From: Allosphingosinicella sp.
GTDB lineage: Bacteria > Pseudomonadota > Alphaproteobacteria > Sphingomonadales > Sphingomonadaceae
Direction: 5' to 3'
NCBI GenBank assembly: GCA_030146745.1
Contig: JASLBD010000069.1
Span: 1 to 8,269 of the forward strand
Length of the DNA: 8,269 nt
Below are positions 1-6,408 of this stretch, in pieces; position 1 is the first letter of the stretch, and each line of letters begins with the position of its first letter. The notes under the pieces were generated by a model. The model had not been told where the DNA came from, made no database searches, and saw only the letters and a program-made list of their open reading frames with translations. Made by a program: the position numbers and the translations under genes.

Positions 1-1643
1 GGGGTGAGGAAATCCGAGCCCGCGCCCACCGCCACGGCCATCAGGAAGGCTTCCGGCCGGTAGCCGAGCCCCGCCGCGAAGCTGGCGGCGATCGGCGCCA
101 TGACCAGCACCGTCGCCGCATTGTTGAGGAACGGGGTGACGGCCATCGCCGCGACCATGATCAGTGCGACCGCGCCCCAGGCGGGCAGGGTCGCCGCCAT
201 TCCCGACAGATGATAAGCGATCAGCTCGGTGGCGCCGGTGGTCCGAAGCGAGTCCGACACCGGGATAAGGGCGGCGATCATCACCAGGATCGGCCATTCG
301 ATCCGCGCATAGGCCTCGCGCGCGGGCAGTGCGCCGGTCAGCATGATCAGCGCCGCCGCCGCGAAGAAGGCGACGGCCACCGGCACCCAGCCGATCGCGG
401 TCAGGCCCATGGCGGCCGCGAGGATGGCGAGCGGAATCAGGCCGCGCCTGGCGTTGCCGAGCCTCAGGCTGCGCTCCGCGAGCGGCAGGCAGCCCAGCTC
501 GCGAAGCCGCTCGGGTAAGGTGTCGAGCGCGCCCTGCAGGACGACGATGTCGCCGGCGCACAGGACGATGTCGCGGAGCCGGCGGGTGATCCGCTCGCCG
601 CGGCGCGACACGGCGATCAGATTGACCCCGTGGCGGTCGTGCAGAGCCACCCGCCCCGCCGCGGTTCCGGCGAGGATCGAATCGCGGCCGATCACGGCTT
701 CGATCACCCCGACGTTGGAGGAAGCGGTGCCGGCGGCGGCGTCGCGATGATGGCCTTCGAGCTCCAGGCTCAGCGAGGCGATCGCCCGCTCGAGCGCCTC
801 CGGCTCGCCCTTTAGGATGAGCACGTCGCCGGAGCGGATGACGGCGTCCGGCAGGGGAATGGTCGCCCGCCTGTCCCAGCGGTGGATCCCGGTCAGCTCG
901 ATGCCCTTCTCGAGCAGGTCGCGAAGCTCGGACACTTTCTTGTCTTCGGCGGGCGAGCCGGGCGGGACTTCCGCCTCGGTCGCGTAATCCTCGATGTCGA
1001 TCGCCTCGCCGAGGGTCGGAGCGGCGCGGCGGTCGGAGGGGAGAAGCCGGTAGCCGAAGCGCAGGAAGATGAGCCCGGCGACGGCGATTCCGGCGCCGAC
1101 TGGCGCATAGTCGAACATCGAGAAGGGCTCGCCGGTCATCTCCTCGCGGACCCGGCTGACGATGATGTTCGGCGAGGTTCCGACCAGGGTGATCAGCCCG
1201 CCGAGCAGCGAGCCGAACGCCATCGGCATCAGGAAGCAGGAAGGCGAACTGTCAGACTTCTTGGCCATCCGGAAGGCGGCCGGCATCAGCATGGCCAATG
1301 CCCCGATGTTCTTGACCAGCGCCGACAGCAAGGTGACCGCTCCGACCAGCAGGGAGAGCTGCGAGCCCATCCGGGTCATGCCGGAGCTGAGCCGCCCGAT
1401 CGCCGCCTCGATCACCCCCGACCGCTCCACCGCCGCCGAGATGACGAGCGCCGACGCGACGATGATGACGATGTCGTCGGCGAAGCCGCTGAACGCATCC
1501 TCCGGCTTGACCAGCCCGAGCAGAAGCGCCGCCAGCAAGGCGAGGATCGCGACCATGTCGTAGCGGATGCGCCCCCAGGCGAAGAGCAGCATCATTCCGG
1601 CGAGAAGGCCGAAGGCGGTGAGCTGGGGGAGGGTCGCGGTCAC
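1..1643 (-). CDS. SLC13/DASS-family anion permease with two RCK_C (TrkA_C) domains, 3' end beyond the window
   Basis: Inner-membrane secondary transporter of the SLC13 (divalent anion:Na+ symporter) superfamily. Relatives carry sulfate, phosphate or dicarboxylates, and the substrate cannot be read here. The 547 visible codons start at a GTG at 1643. Residues 1-45 form the first membrane segments, and the first half continues through about 200 with the family motif VGTSPN at 154-159. Two soluble RCK_C-like domains follow at about 208-290 and 310-387. The second membrane half runs from about 400 and contains the matching pore motif FLNNAAT at 505-511. The frame leaves the window in SDFLT, a motif normally close to the C-terminus, so probably only a few dozen residues are missing. 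The GTG start is preferred over the ATG pair at residues 17-18 because the residues before that pair belong to the first helix. No good Shine-Dalgarno sequence is visible. Only 52 nt separate the start from repeat copy A, and these hold a degenerate hairpin. Family call is firm; substrate unknown. Confidence 0.9.
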   Translation of the reverse strand, partial: MTATLPQLTAFGLLAGMMLLFAWGRIRYDMVAILALLAALLLGLVKPEDAFSGFADDIVIIVASALVISAAVERSGVIEAAIGRLSSGMTRMGSQLSLLVGAVTLLSALVKNIGALAMLMPAAFRMAKKSDSSPSCFLMPMAFGSLLGGLITLVGTSPNIIVSRVREEMTGEPFSMFDYAPVGAGIAVAGLIFLRFGYRLLPSDRRAAPTLGEAIDIEDYATEAEVPPGSPAEDKKVSELRDLLEKGIELTGIHRWDRRATIPLPDAVIRSGDVLILKGEPEALERAIASLSLELEGHHRDAAAGTASSNVGVIEAVIGRDSILAGTAAGRVALHDRHGVNLIAVSRRGERITRRLRDIVLCAGDIVVLQGALDTLPERLRELGCLPLAERSLRLGNARRGLIPLAILAAAMGLTAIGWVPVAVAFFAAAALIMLTGALPAREAYARIEWPILVMIAALIPVSDSLRTTGATELIAYHLSGMAATLPAWGAVALIMVAAMAVTPFLNNAATVLVMAPIAASFAAGLGYRPEAFLMAVAVGAGSDFLT

Positions 1644-1659
1644 AGGTTGGGGCGGAACG

Positions 1660-1688
1660 CGGGAGAGGGGCCCCAGTTGCCTCTCCCG
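1660..1688. repeat. Degenerate outer-hairpin fragment of the intergenic repeat
   Basis: CGGGAGAGG at 1660-1668 is perfectly complementary to CCTCTCCCG at 1680-1688 across an 11-nt loop. These are the outer-stem sequences of the repeat family in opposite order, lying outside full copy A. It looks like the remnant of a second, partly deleted element, or the junction left by an insertion. It begins only 17 nt upstream of the permease start codon, so it could affect translation of that gene; this is inference. Confidence 0.5.
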
Positions 1689-1695
1689 TGAAACC

Positions 1696-1837
1696 CCTCT
1701 CCCGCTTTCCGCGGGAGAGGAGGGGCCCGCCGCGAAGCGGTGGGAGGTGAGGGTCTGTAGCACTGAGTCAACAAGACCCTCATCACCCCCCAGGCCTTCG
1801 GCTTGGGTCCCCCCTCTCCCGCGGAAAGCGGGAGAGG
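1696..1837 (-). repeat. Intergenic five-hairpin repeat, copy A (inverted relative to B, C and D)
   Basis: Between the ABC exporter stop (3 nt away) and the permease start (52 nt away). Outer hairpins are 1696-1705/1711-1720 and 1813-1822/1828-1837, both perfect 10-bp stems with 5-nt loops. Inner hairpins are 1726-1733/1737-1744 and 1789-1796/1800-1807 with 3-nt loops. The central stem is GGTGAGGGTC at 1746-1755 facing GACCCTCATCACC at 1775-1787 around a 19-nt loop; the right arm has a 3-nt insertion not seen in other copies. The reverse complement of this copy aligns from end to end with copies C and D, hence the strand given. Confidence 0.9.
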
Positions 1838-1840
1838 AGC

Positions 1841-3541
1841 TTATTCCTCGCTCACCCGTCCCCCCTCGACCCGGATCAGCCGGTCGCACGCCGCGAGCGT
1901 CGTCGCGCGATGGGCGACCGTCACCAGCGTCATGTCCCCCCGAAGCCCCTGCAGAGCCGCCAGCACCGCCTTCTCGGTGGTTTCGTCGAGCGCGCTGGTC
2001 GCCTCGTCGAGGATGAGCAGGCGCGGCCGGCGGTAGAGGGCGCGGGCGAGGCCGATGCGCTGGCGCTGGCCTCCGGACAGGCGGACCCCGCGCTCGCCGA
2101 CGAAGGTCTGGAGGCCCTCGGGAAGGCTGGCGAGGAAGGTCTCCAGCTGCGCCGCTCGCACCGCCCCGGCGAGAAGCTCCGGGTCCATCCCCTCGGCGCC
2201 GCGCGGAAAGGCGATGTTGGCGGCGATCGTGTCGTCGGCGAGGTAGATGGCCTGGGGAACGTGGGCGAGGCCGGCCTGCCAGGCGGGCCGGGTCGCGGCG
2301 TCGAGGCGCCGGCCGTCGACCAGGATTGCGCCCTCGTCGGGCTCGAGCAGGCCCATCAGCAGGTCGAGCAGGGTCGACTTGCCGCCGCCCGTCGCGCCCG
2401 CGATCCCGACATGCTCGCCGGCGCGGATCCTGAAGCTGACGTCGGCGAGGGCGAAGCGCCCTTCGGGATAGCGGAAACCCACCCCTTCGAACGCCAGCTC
2501 GCGCTCGATCGGCAGCGGCGGGGCCTCCGGCTGCGGCGGCGGGACGGGCGCCTCCATCATGTCGATGACGTCGCGGAAGGCGCGGTAATTGCCGCTCGCG
2601 AGGCTCCAACCGTAATAAGCCTGCTGGAGCAGGGGCAGCAGCCGCTGGGCGCCGAGCGCCAGCGCGCCGAGCACCGGGATCGCCTTGACCACCCCGCCCG
2701 GCTCCAGGCTCATCGCCAGAGTGACGAGGGCGATCGCCACCAGCCCCGCCGCCTCGACGATGAAGCGCGGGGCGCCGGCGACGAACTGGGTGGCGGCCTG
2801 GGCGCTGCGGTAGCGGCCGTCGAGCTCGCGGAACTTGGCCTCGAACAGAGGCTCGGAGCGGTCGAGGATGATGTCCCGGATTCCGCCCAGGCCCTCCTGC
2901 ACGGTGCGCGTGCGCTCGACCATCGTTCCGGCCAGCAACTCGGAATTGCGCCGAAGCCGCGGCCGTACCAGAAGGCTTACCCCGACATAGGCGAGGACGA
3001 CGGCGATCGCCGCGAAGCCCGCGGCTCGAGCGTCGATCTTGAGCAGCAAGGCGAAGATGCAGGCGGCGATGAACAGGCCGATAAGCCCCTGCATGGCCGG
3101 CTGCAGCAGGCCGGACACCACGCCCTGCACCTTCTCGATGGCGGCGAGGGTCTGGCTGGAGTTGCGCCGCACCTGCTCGGCATAAGGCTGGCGGAGCATC
3201 CGGCCGAAGACGGCGGCGGCCATGTCGTGGCCGGTCGCCATGACGAATCGCTGGCTTCCCCAGGTCAGGGCGAGGCGCACGCCTGCCGCCGCCAGGGCCG
3301 CCGCGATGAGCAGCAGGGCGGCGCCCACCACCGGCGATCCGCCGATCGCGTTCAGCGCGTCCAGAAGCCGCGGCGGGACCAGGGCGCCGTTCGGATCGGC
3401 CACGAGGGCGAGGAAGGGCAAGGCCGCGCCGATCGTCACCATCTCCGCCGCCGCCCCGAGGAGCATGAGCAGCAGGGTCAGCACGAACTGCCGCCGCCGG
3501 GCGGGCGAAAGCAGCCGGAAAAGGGCGGAGAATGCGTCCAT
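1841..3541 (-). CDS. ABC exporter, fused membrane and ATPase domains (PglK/MsbA-like flippase type)
   Basis: ATP-driven exporter half-transporter of 566 residues, expected to work as an inner-membrane homodimer. The membrane domain covers about 1-325, with hydrophobic segments near 20-48, 70-92, 150-190 and 262-305. The nucleotide-binding domain follows: Walker A GATGGGKST 382-390, Q-loop Gln430, signature LSGGQ 488-492, Walker B LLILDE 508-513, D-loop SALD 516-519 and H-loop His544. All catalytic elements are intact. The N-terminus (GAAAEMVTIGAALPFLALV) and the GGIRDI motif near 219-224 resemble the PglK-type subfamily that flips lipid-linked oligosaccharides and serves surface-polysaccharide export. 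No sugar genes are adjacent, so the cargo is an inference. The ATG at 3541 has a weak AGGT-type ribosome site about 11 nt upstream. Only 40 nt separate it from repeat copy B, so it is either read through from the L,D-transpeptidase gene or has a promoter overlapping the repeat. Confidence 0.9.
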   Translation of the reverse strand: MDAFSALFRLLSPARRRQFVLTLLLMLLGAAAEMVTIGAALPFLALVADPNGALVPPRLLDALNAIGGSPVVGAALLLIAAALAAAGVRLALTWGSQRFVMATGHDMAAAVFGRMLRQPYAEQVRRNSSQTLAAIEKVQGVVSGLLQPAMQGLIGLFIAACIFALLLKIDARAAGFAAIAVVLAYVGVSLLVRPRLRRNSELLAGTMVERTRTVQEGLGGIRDIILDRSEPLFEAKFRELDGRYRSAQAATQFVAGAPRFIVEAAGLVAIALVTLAMSLEPGGVVKAIPVLGALALGAQRLLPLLQQAYYGWSLASGNYRAFRDVIDMMEAPVPPPQPEAPPLPIERELAFEGVGFRYPEGRFALADVSFRIRAGEHVGIAGATGGGKSTLLDLLMGLLEPDEGAILVDGRRLDAATRPAWQAGLAHVPQAIYLADDTIAANIAFPRGAEGMDPELLAGAVRAAQLETFLASLPEGLQTFVGERGVRLSGGQRQRIGLARALYRRPRLLILDEATSALDETTEKAVLAALQGLRGDMTLVTVAHRATTLAACDRLIRVEGGRVSEE

Positions 3542-3581
3542 GAAGGCCGCTACCTAAGCGGGACGGGGGCGCGGCGTAACC

Positions 3582-3717
3582 CCTCTCCTGTCCTTACGGG
3601 AGAGGAGGGGCCCACCGCAAAGCGGTGGGAGGTGAGGGTCTTGCTGAGGCAGGGGTACAGACCCTCACCTCCCAAGCTTCGCTTGAGCCCCTCCTCTCCC
3701 GCGGAAAGCGGGAGAGG
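3582..3717 (+). repeat. Intergenic five-hairpin repeat, copy B (inner arms exchanged)
   Basis: Between the L,D-transpeptidase stop (14 nt away) and the ABC exporter start (40 nt away). Outer stems are 3582-3591/3596-3605, with one mismatch or wobble pair and a CCTT loop, and 3693-3702/3708-3717, which is perfect. Inner stems are CCCACCGC/GCGGTGGG at 3611-3618/3622-3629 and CCCAAGC/GCTTGAG at 3671-3677/3681-3687. The central stem is 3631-3640/3660-3669 with a 19-nt loop. The loop reads in the same direction as in C and D, but the CCCACCGC-type and CCCAAGC-type inner hairpins are on opposite sides compared with those copies. Confidence 0.9.
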
Positions 3718-3731
3718 GGTAGCAAAAGCCC

Positions 3732-4952
3732 TTACTTCCCCGACGAAGCCAGCGCCGTGCCGGCCTTGCGGTCGCTGAGCGCCGCCAGCACCTTGCCGTC
3801 GCGGCCGTACAGATCGGCATAGCTCATCGGCGGACCGTCGCTGGTCGCGGCGACGGTGAAATAGACGATGTAGACCGGCACCGGCGCCGCGAGATTGGCC
3901 TGCGTCGCCTTGCCGGAAGCGAGGGTCTGGTCGATCTTGCCCCGGTTCCATTCCGTCCCCTCGAGCAGGGTCTCGGCGAAGCCGACCGCGTCCTCGGTCC
4001 GGATGCAGCCGTGGCTGAAGGCTCGGGCCTGTTTGTTGAACAGGTTCTTCGCGTTGGTGTCGTGCAGGTAGATGGCGTGGGGATTGCCCATCACCAGCTT
4101 CATCCGGCCGAGGGCGTTCGAGGGTCCCGGGGGCTGGCGCCAGCGGATGACCTTGCCGTTGTCGTCCTTGACGGCGACGTAGCCGCGCTTGCCGCGAACC
4201 TCCGGAGCGATGCTCGACGGCACTTCCCACCAGGGGTTGAAGATGGCGCCGGTGATCACCGCGCTGAGCGAGGGCGTCGGAGTCTTGATCGCGCCCGCTA
4301 CCGCCCGGCGGCGGTTCAGGGTCTGGCCGTTCTCGACCAGGGCGACGGTATAGGCCGGGACGTTGACGATCACATATTTGGAGCCGAGGTCGCGCGGCAG
4401 CCAGCGCCAGCGGTCGAGGTTGATCCGGATCCGGTCGCGGGTCTTGGAGTCGATCGAGCTGTCGTCGAGCAGAGTCTTGAGCGCCGCATATTGCGGATGG
4501 GTCGGAAGCAGCGAGTCCAGGGTTTGCGCCACCTCGCCCTTGACGGCGCGGTCGAGCAGGGCCTGCTGGTCGTAGACGTTCCAGCTGTCGTCCTTGACGT
4601 GCCAGTCGATCCGGCCGGAGTCGCGGACGTGGCCGAACATGAGGTCGCCGGCCACTTTCAGGAAGGTCGAGGTGGCGACCGCGTCCAGCGCGTCGCCGCG
4701 GGCGCCGATCGCCTCGCGAAGCGCGGCCGGCTTGTAGTCGGCGGGGTCGAGGCCTTCCTTGTCGAGGCGCTCGACATAGGCGAGCAGCGCCTCGGCCTGG
4801 TCGCGCGACCAGTCGGCGCCGATCGGCGAAACCGCGGGCGCGGGCGCGGGAACCGGTGCGCCCTGGGGCGCGGCCGGAGCGGCCGAGTTCTGGGCGGCTG
4901 CGGGCAAGGCGACTCCGAGCGCGAGGAGGGCGAGAAGGCTGCGGCTGAACAT
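3732..4952 (-). CDS. Secreted murein L,D-transpeptidase (YkuD fold, YcbB-like)
   Basis: Periplasmic peptidoglycan enzyme of 406 residues. The family forms 3-3 meso-DAP cross-links between stem peptides or attaches substrates to them through a cysteine acyl-enzyme. Residues 1-20 form a signal peptide with likely cleavage at AAA|QN, followed by an Ala/Pro-rich linker to about 43. The scaffold domain of the YcbB group covers about 44-165. The conserved INLDRWRWLPRDLG stretch at 177-190 leads into the catalytic domain (about 192-330). His297 and the SHGCIR motif at 313-318, with catalytic Cys316, match the HxnSHGCxR signature. The peptidoglycan-binding helical domain that many homologues carry just before the RWRWLP segment is not recognisable; a short DDSSIDSKTRD linker stands there. 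The ATG at 4952 is supported by the signal peptide directly after it and a GGGGA site 6 nt upstream. A 169-nt leader region holds a possible promoter. Confidence 0.93.
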   Translation of the reverse strand: MFSRSLLALLALGVALPAAAQNSAAPAAPQGAPVPAPAPAVSPIGADWSRDQAEALLAYVERLDKEGLDPADYKPAALREAIGARGDALDAVATSTFLKVAGDLMFGHVRDSGRIDWHVKDDSWNVYDQQALLDRAVKGEVAQTLDSLLPTHPQYAALKTLLDDSSIDSKTRDRIRINLDRWRWLPRDLGSKYVIVNVPAYTVALVENGQTLNRRRAVAGAIKTPTPSLSAVITGAIFNPWWEVPSSIAPEVRGKRGYVAVKDDNGKVIRWRQPPGPSNALGRMKLVMGNPHAIYLHDTNAKNLFNKQARAFSHGCIRTEDAVGFAETLLEGTEWNRGKIDQTLASGKATQANLAAPVPVYIVYFTVAATSDGPPMSYADLYGRDGKVLAALSDRKAGTALASSGK

Positions 4953-5004
4953 GGTCTATCCCCGTTAATGGCGGCCGCGAAAAAACTCCGCGTGGCAGTG
5001 CGCC

Positions 5005-5010
5005 ATTATC
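5005..5010 (-). promoter_or_regulatory. Possible -10 box for the L,D-transpeptidase gene
   Basis: On the minus strand this reads GATAAT, five of six matches to the bacterial -10 consensus, in the only relatively AT-rich stretch between the terminator and the start codon. It would give a leader of roughly 45 nt. No convincing -35 hexamer lies 16-18 nt upstream; the best alignment there is a poor GAGGTT. This is a guess from composition and position. Confidence 0.25.
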
Positions 5011-5079
5011 CTGCGATAGCCTATTAAACCTCGCTGAACGGACCCGCAAGGGCCCGGCAAGCCGTGGAAAGGAAAAGGG

Positions 5080-5108
5080 AAACGGCCCGGCGCAAGGCCG
5101 GGCCGTTT
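5080..5108 (-). terminator. Hairpin terminator after the SGNH/DUF4383 operon
   Basis: A perfect 12-bp stem, AAACGGCCCGGC at 5080-5091 and GCCGGGCCGTTT at 5097-5108, with a 5-nt loop. Read on the minus strand the stem ends in TTT and continues CCCTTTTCC, an interrupted U tract. On the plus strand it ends in TTTTG. No plus-strand gene is near, so the likely job is to end transcripts from the DUF4383 gene after they pass repeat copy C, and to insulate the L,D-transpeptidase promoter region. It is unrelated in sequence to the repeat family. Confidence 0.7.
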
Positions 5109-5121
5109 TGTCTGCTCTTCT

Positions 5122-5259
5122 CCTCTCCCGTCCTTACGGGAGAGGGGGGACCCAAGCCGAAGGCTTGGGGGGTGAGGGTCTTGCTGACTCAGCGGTACAG
5201 ACCCTCACCTCCCACCGCTTCGCGGCGGGCCCCTCCTCTCCCGCGAGAAGCGGGAGAGG
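5122..5259 (+). repeat. Intergenic five-hairpin repeat, copy C
   Basis: Starts 9 nt after the DUF4383 stop, reading in the transcribed direction. Outer stems are 5122-5131/5136-5145 (loop CCTT) and 5235-5244/5250-5259 (loop GAGAA), both perfect 10-bp pairs. Inner stems are CCCAAGCC/GGCTTGGG at 5151-5158/5162-5169 and CCCACCGC/GCGGCGGG at 5211-5218/5222-5229, the second with one A-C (plus) or G-U (minus RNA) pair. The central stem is 5171-5180/5200-5209 with a 19-nt loop. It is almost identical to copy D except in the loop and the right outer hairpin. Confidence 0.92.
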
Positions 5260-5268
5260 GGGATGCAG

Positions 5269-5685
5269 TCAGGTCCGGTCGCCCGCGGTGTCGCGATTGA
5301 CCCAGCCGAAATAGGCGGCGACGAGGGCGAGCAGGGCGTGCAGCCAGACGTCGTTGCCGTAGATCGGCACAAGCCCGAAGGTCGTCCGAGTCGGCTCGAG
5401 CAGGCCCAGGATGGTCAAGAGCCCGTAGACCACCGCGACGACCCGGAAATAGGAGCGCGAGCCGCCGTAGCTCTTATAGGCCATGATGCCCCAGATTCCG
5501 AAGATGATGTGGATGATGTTGTGAATCGTATTGACCGGGAACAGGCCGAGCTCGTGTCCGAAGCCGTGGGTCATGGTCAGGCCGGGATCGGGGACGGCCG
5601 GCTGCAATAGTCCCGGGATGAAGCCGCCCGCTCCGATGACGAGAAAGACGATTCCGAAAATAAGGGCGAAAGTCCGCGTATTCAT
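5269..5685 (-). CDS. DUF4383-type four-helix membrane protein
   Basis: Small integral membrane protein of 138 residues that resembles the DUF4383 family; no biochemical function is known to me. Hydrophobic segments lie at about 5-26, 54-70, 81-97 and 113-129. The His-rich amphipathic motif HNIIHIIFGIWGI (about 55-67) is typical of the family, as is the short glycine-rich first helix. The ATG at 5685 is well supported by an AGGGGAG Shine-Dalgarno sequence at 5692-5698 with 6-nt spacing. A much longer upstream reading in the same frame runs through the SGNH gene and is a shadow. It begins 26 nt after the SGNH stop, which indicates one transcript. Repeat copy C begins 9 nt after its stop, and a hairpin terminator lies beyond. 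It may be an envelope or stress-related membrane protein, but nothing here shows that. Confidence 0.85.
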   Translation of the reverse strand: MNTRTFALIFGIVFLVIGAGGFIPGLLQPAVPDPGLTMTHGFGHELGLFPVNTIHNIIHIIFGIWGIMAYKSYGGSRSYFRVVAVVYGLLTILGLLEPTRTTFGLVPIYGNDVWLHALLALVAAYFGWVNRDTAGDRT

Positions 5686-5691
5686 GATCAA

Positions 5692-5698
5692 CTCCCCT
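5692..5698 (-). promoter_or_regulatory. Strong ribosome binding site fixing the DUF4383 start
   Basis: The minus strand reads AGGGGAG, six nt before the ATG at 5685 and inside the 26-nt gap after the SGNH stop. It is the clearest Shine-Dalgarno sequence in the window and decides the start of this gene against the long in-frame upstream reading. Confidence 0.8.
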
Positions 5699-5711
5699 GC
5701 TTTTGTTGTGT

Positions 5712-6359
5712 TTACGCGTACTCGGTATCTCTTAGCGTAAGAACGGTTCCGTAACCAGACGGGTTCCCGGCCGCCGCCCAGGCGGCGATCGCCGAAGCGA
5801 TCTTGTCGCCGCCCTGGACGGACGGCTCGATCGGGTTGGCGTAATCCTCGTCCTCGTCGCAGATCAGGCGCAGGTCGATGAGCCCGGCGCCGCGCGCGAA
5901 GGCGGCCCGGGTGATGACGTCGTTGAACACGGCCAGCGCTGTCCTCACGATGCGATGGTCGGGCGACGAGGAGGGCGTGTCGTAGACGGTGCAATAAGCG
6001 GCGGGCAGGCCGGTCGCGGCGACCGCCTCCGCCATCCGCGCATAATCGGAGGCGAAGTGGCTCTGCGCCGTCTCGAGCAGCGACACCGCCTCGGCGACCG
6101 TCTCGACCCGCCGGCCGAGCAGGAAGGAGGCGCCGAGCGCGTCGTTGCCGCCGGCGCTGACGACGAGGTGGGTCGCGTCCTTGGGAAGCCGGGCCAGCTG
6201 GCGCTCGACCTCCCGGGTCACCGCGCCGTCGACCGCGAGCAGGCTCGAGTCCCAATCGGCCGGCAGCTTGCCGCGCAGCTGGCCCACGACGTCCGGCCCG
6301 CCGCGCACGTAGGCGGCATTGTCGAGGATGGAATCGCCGAGCAGAACGACATGGCCCAT
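5712..6359 (-). CDS. SGNH/GDSL-family protein lacking the usual C-terminal catalytic His
   Basis: Predicted cytoplasmic protein of 215 residues, with no signal peptide. Block I of the SGNH hydrolase fold is GDSI at 8-11, with nucleophile candidate Ser10. The GGND of block III is at 70-73, with Asn72. The expected block V, DxxH, is replaced by DEDYANPIEPS (170-180), which has no histidine. From memory, close relatives share this NPIEPS ending, so it looks like a subfamily trait rather than damage here. Substrate is unknown, and esterase or lipase activity is only a family-level guess. The ATG at 6359 is chosen because MGHVVLLGDS places the GDS motif at the normal distance from the N-terminus. 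No clear Shine-Dalgarno sequence precedes it, and only 49 nt separate it from repeat copy D. The DUF4383 gene follows 26 nt after its stop. Confidence 0.85.
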   Translation of the reverse strand: MGHVVLLGDSILDNAAYVRGGPDVVGQLRGKLPADWDSSLLAVDGAVTREVERQLARLPKDATHLVVSAGGNDALGASFLLGRRVETVAEAVSLLETAQSHFASDYARMAEAVAATGLPAAYCTVYDTPSSSPDHRIVRTALAVFNDVITRAAFARGAGLIDLRLICDEDEDYANPIEPSVQGGDKIASAIAAWAAAGNPSGYGTVLTLRDTEYA

Positions 6360-6408
6360 GGGGCGGGTTTAGCGGCTGAAAAGAAGATTGGTTCCAAGCA
6401 GTTGAACT

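Noticed and set aside
1582..1643. Alternative ATG starts at residues 17-18 of the SLC13 permease
   Set aside because: They would cut the first membrane helix. The residues between the GTG and these ATGs look like a normal family N-terminus.
882..1691. Plus-strand open frame opposite the SLC13 permease
   Set aside because: Highly charged low-complexity translation, antisense to a clear membrane transporter.
1910..3778. A 622-codon plus-strand open frame opposite the ABC exporter
   Set aside because: It lies antisense to a gene with intact ABC motifs, is low in complexity (rich in Arg, Gly, Asp and Gln), has no recognisable domain and runs through repeat B. It is a by-product of high-GC codon use.
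4011..5027. Long plus-strand open frame opposite the L,D-transpeptidase
   Set aside because: Antisense shadow of a gene with a clear signal peptide and SHGCIR motif; no protein-like features.
3550..5049. A 499-codon minus-strand frame spanning the L,D-transpeptidase
   Set aside because: Same strand but the wrong frame: an Arg/Pro-rich translation that crosses repeat B, with no domain.
5269..6255. A start far upstream for the DUF4383 protein (328 residues)
   Set aside because: The first 190 residues are an out-of-frame reading of the SGNH gene. The strong AGGGGAG site at 5692-5698 fixes the ATG at 5685.
6360..6408. A sigma-70-like promoter for the SGNH gene
   Set aside because: The best candidate hexamers on the minus strand have wrong spacing or a poor -10 match.
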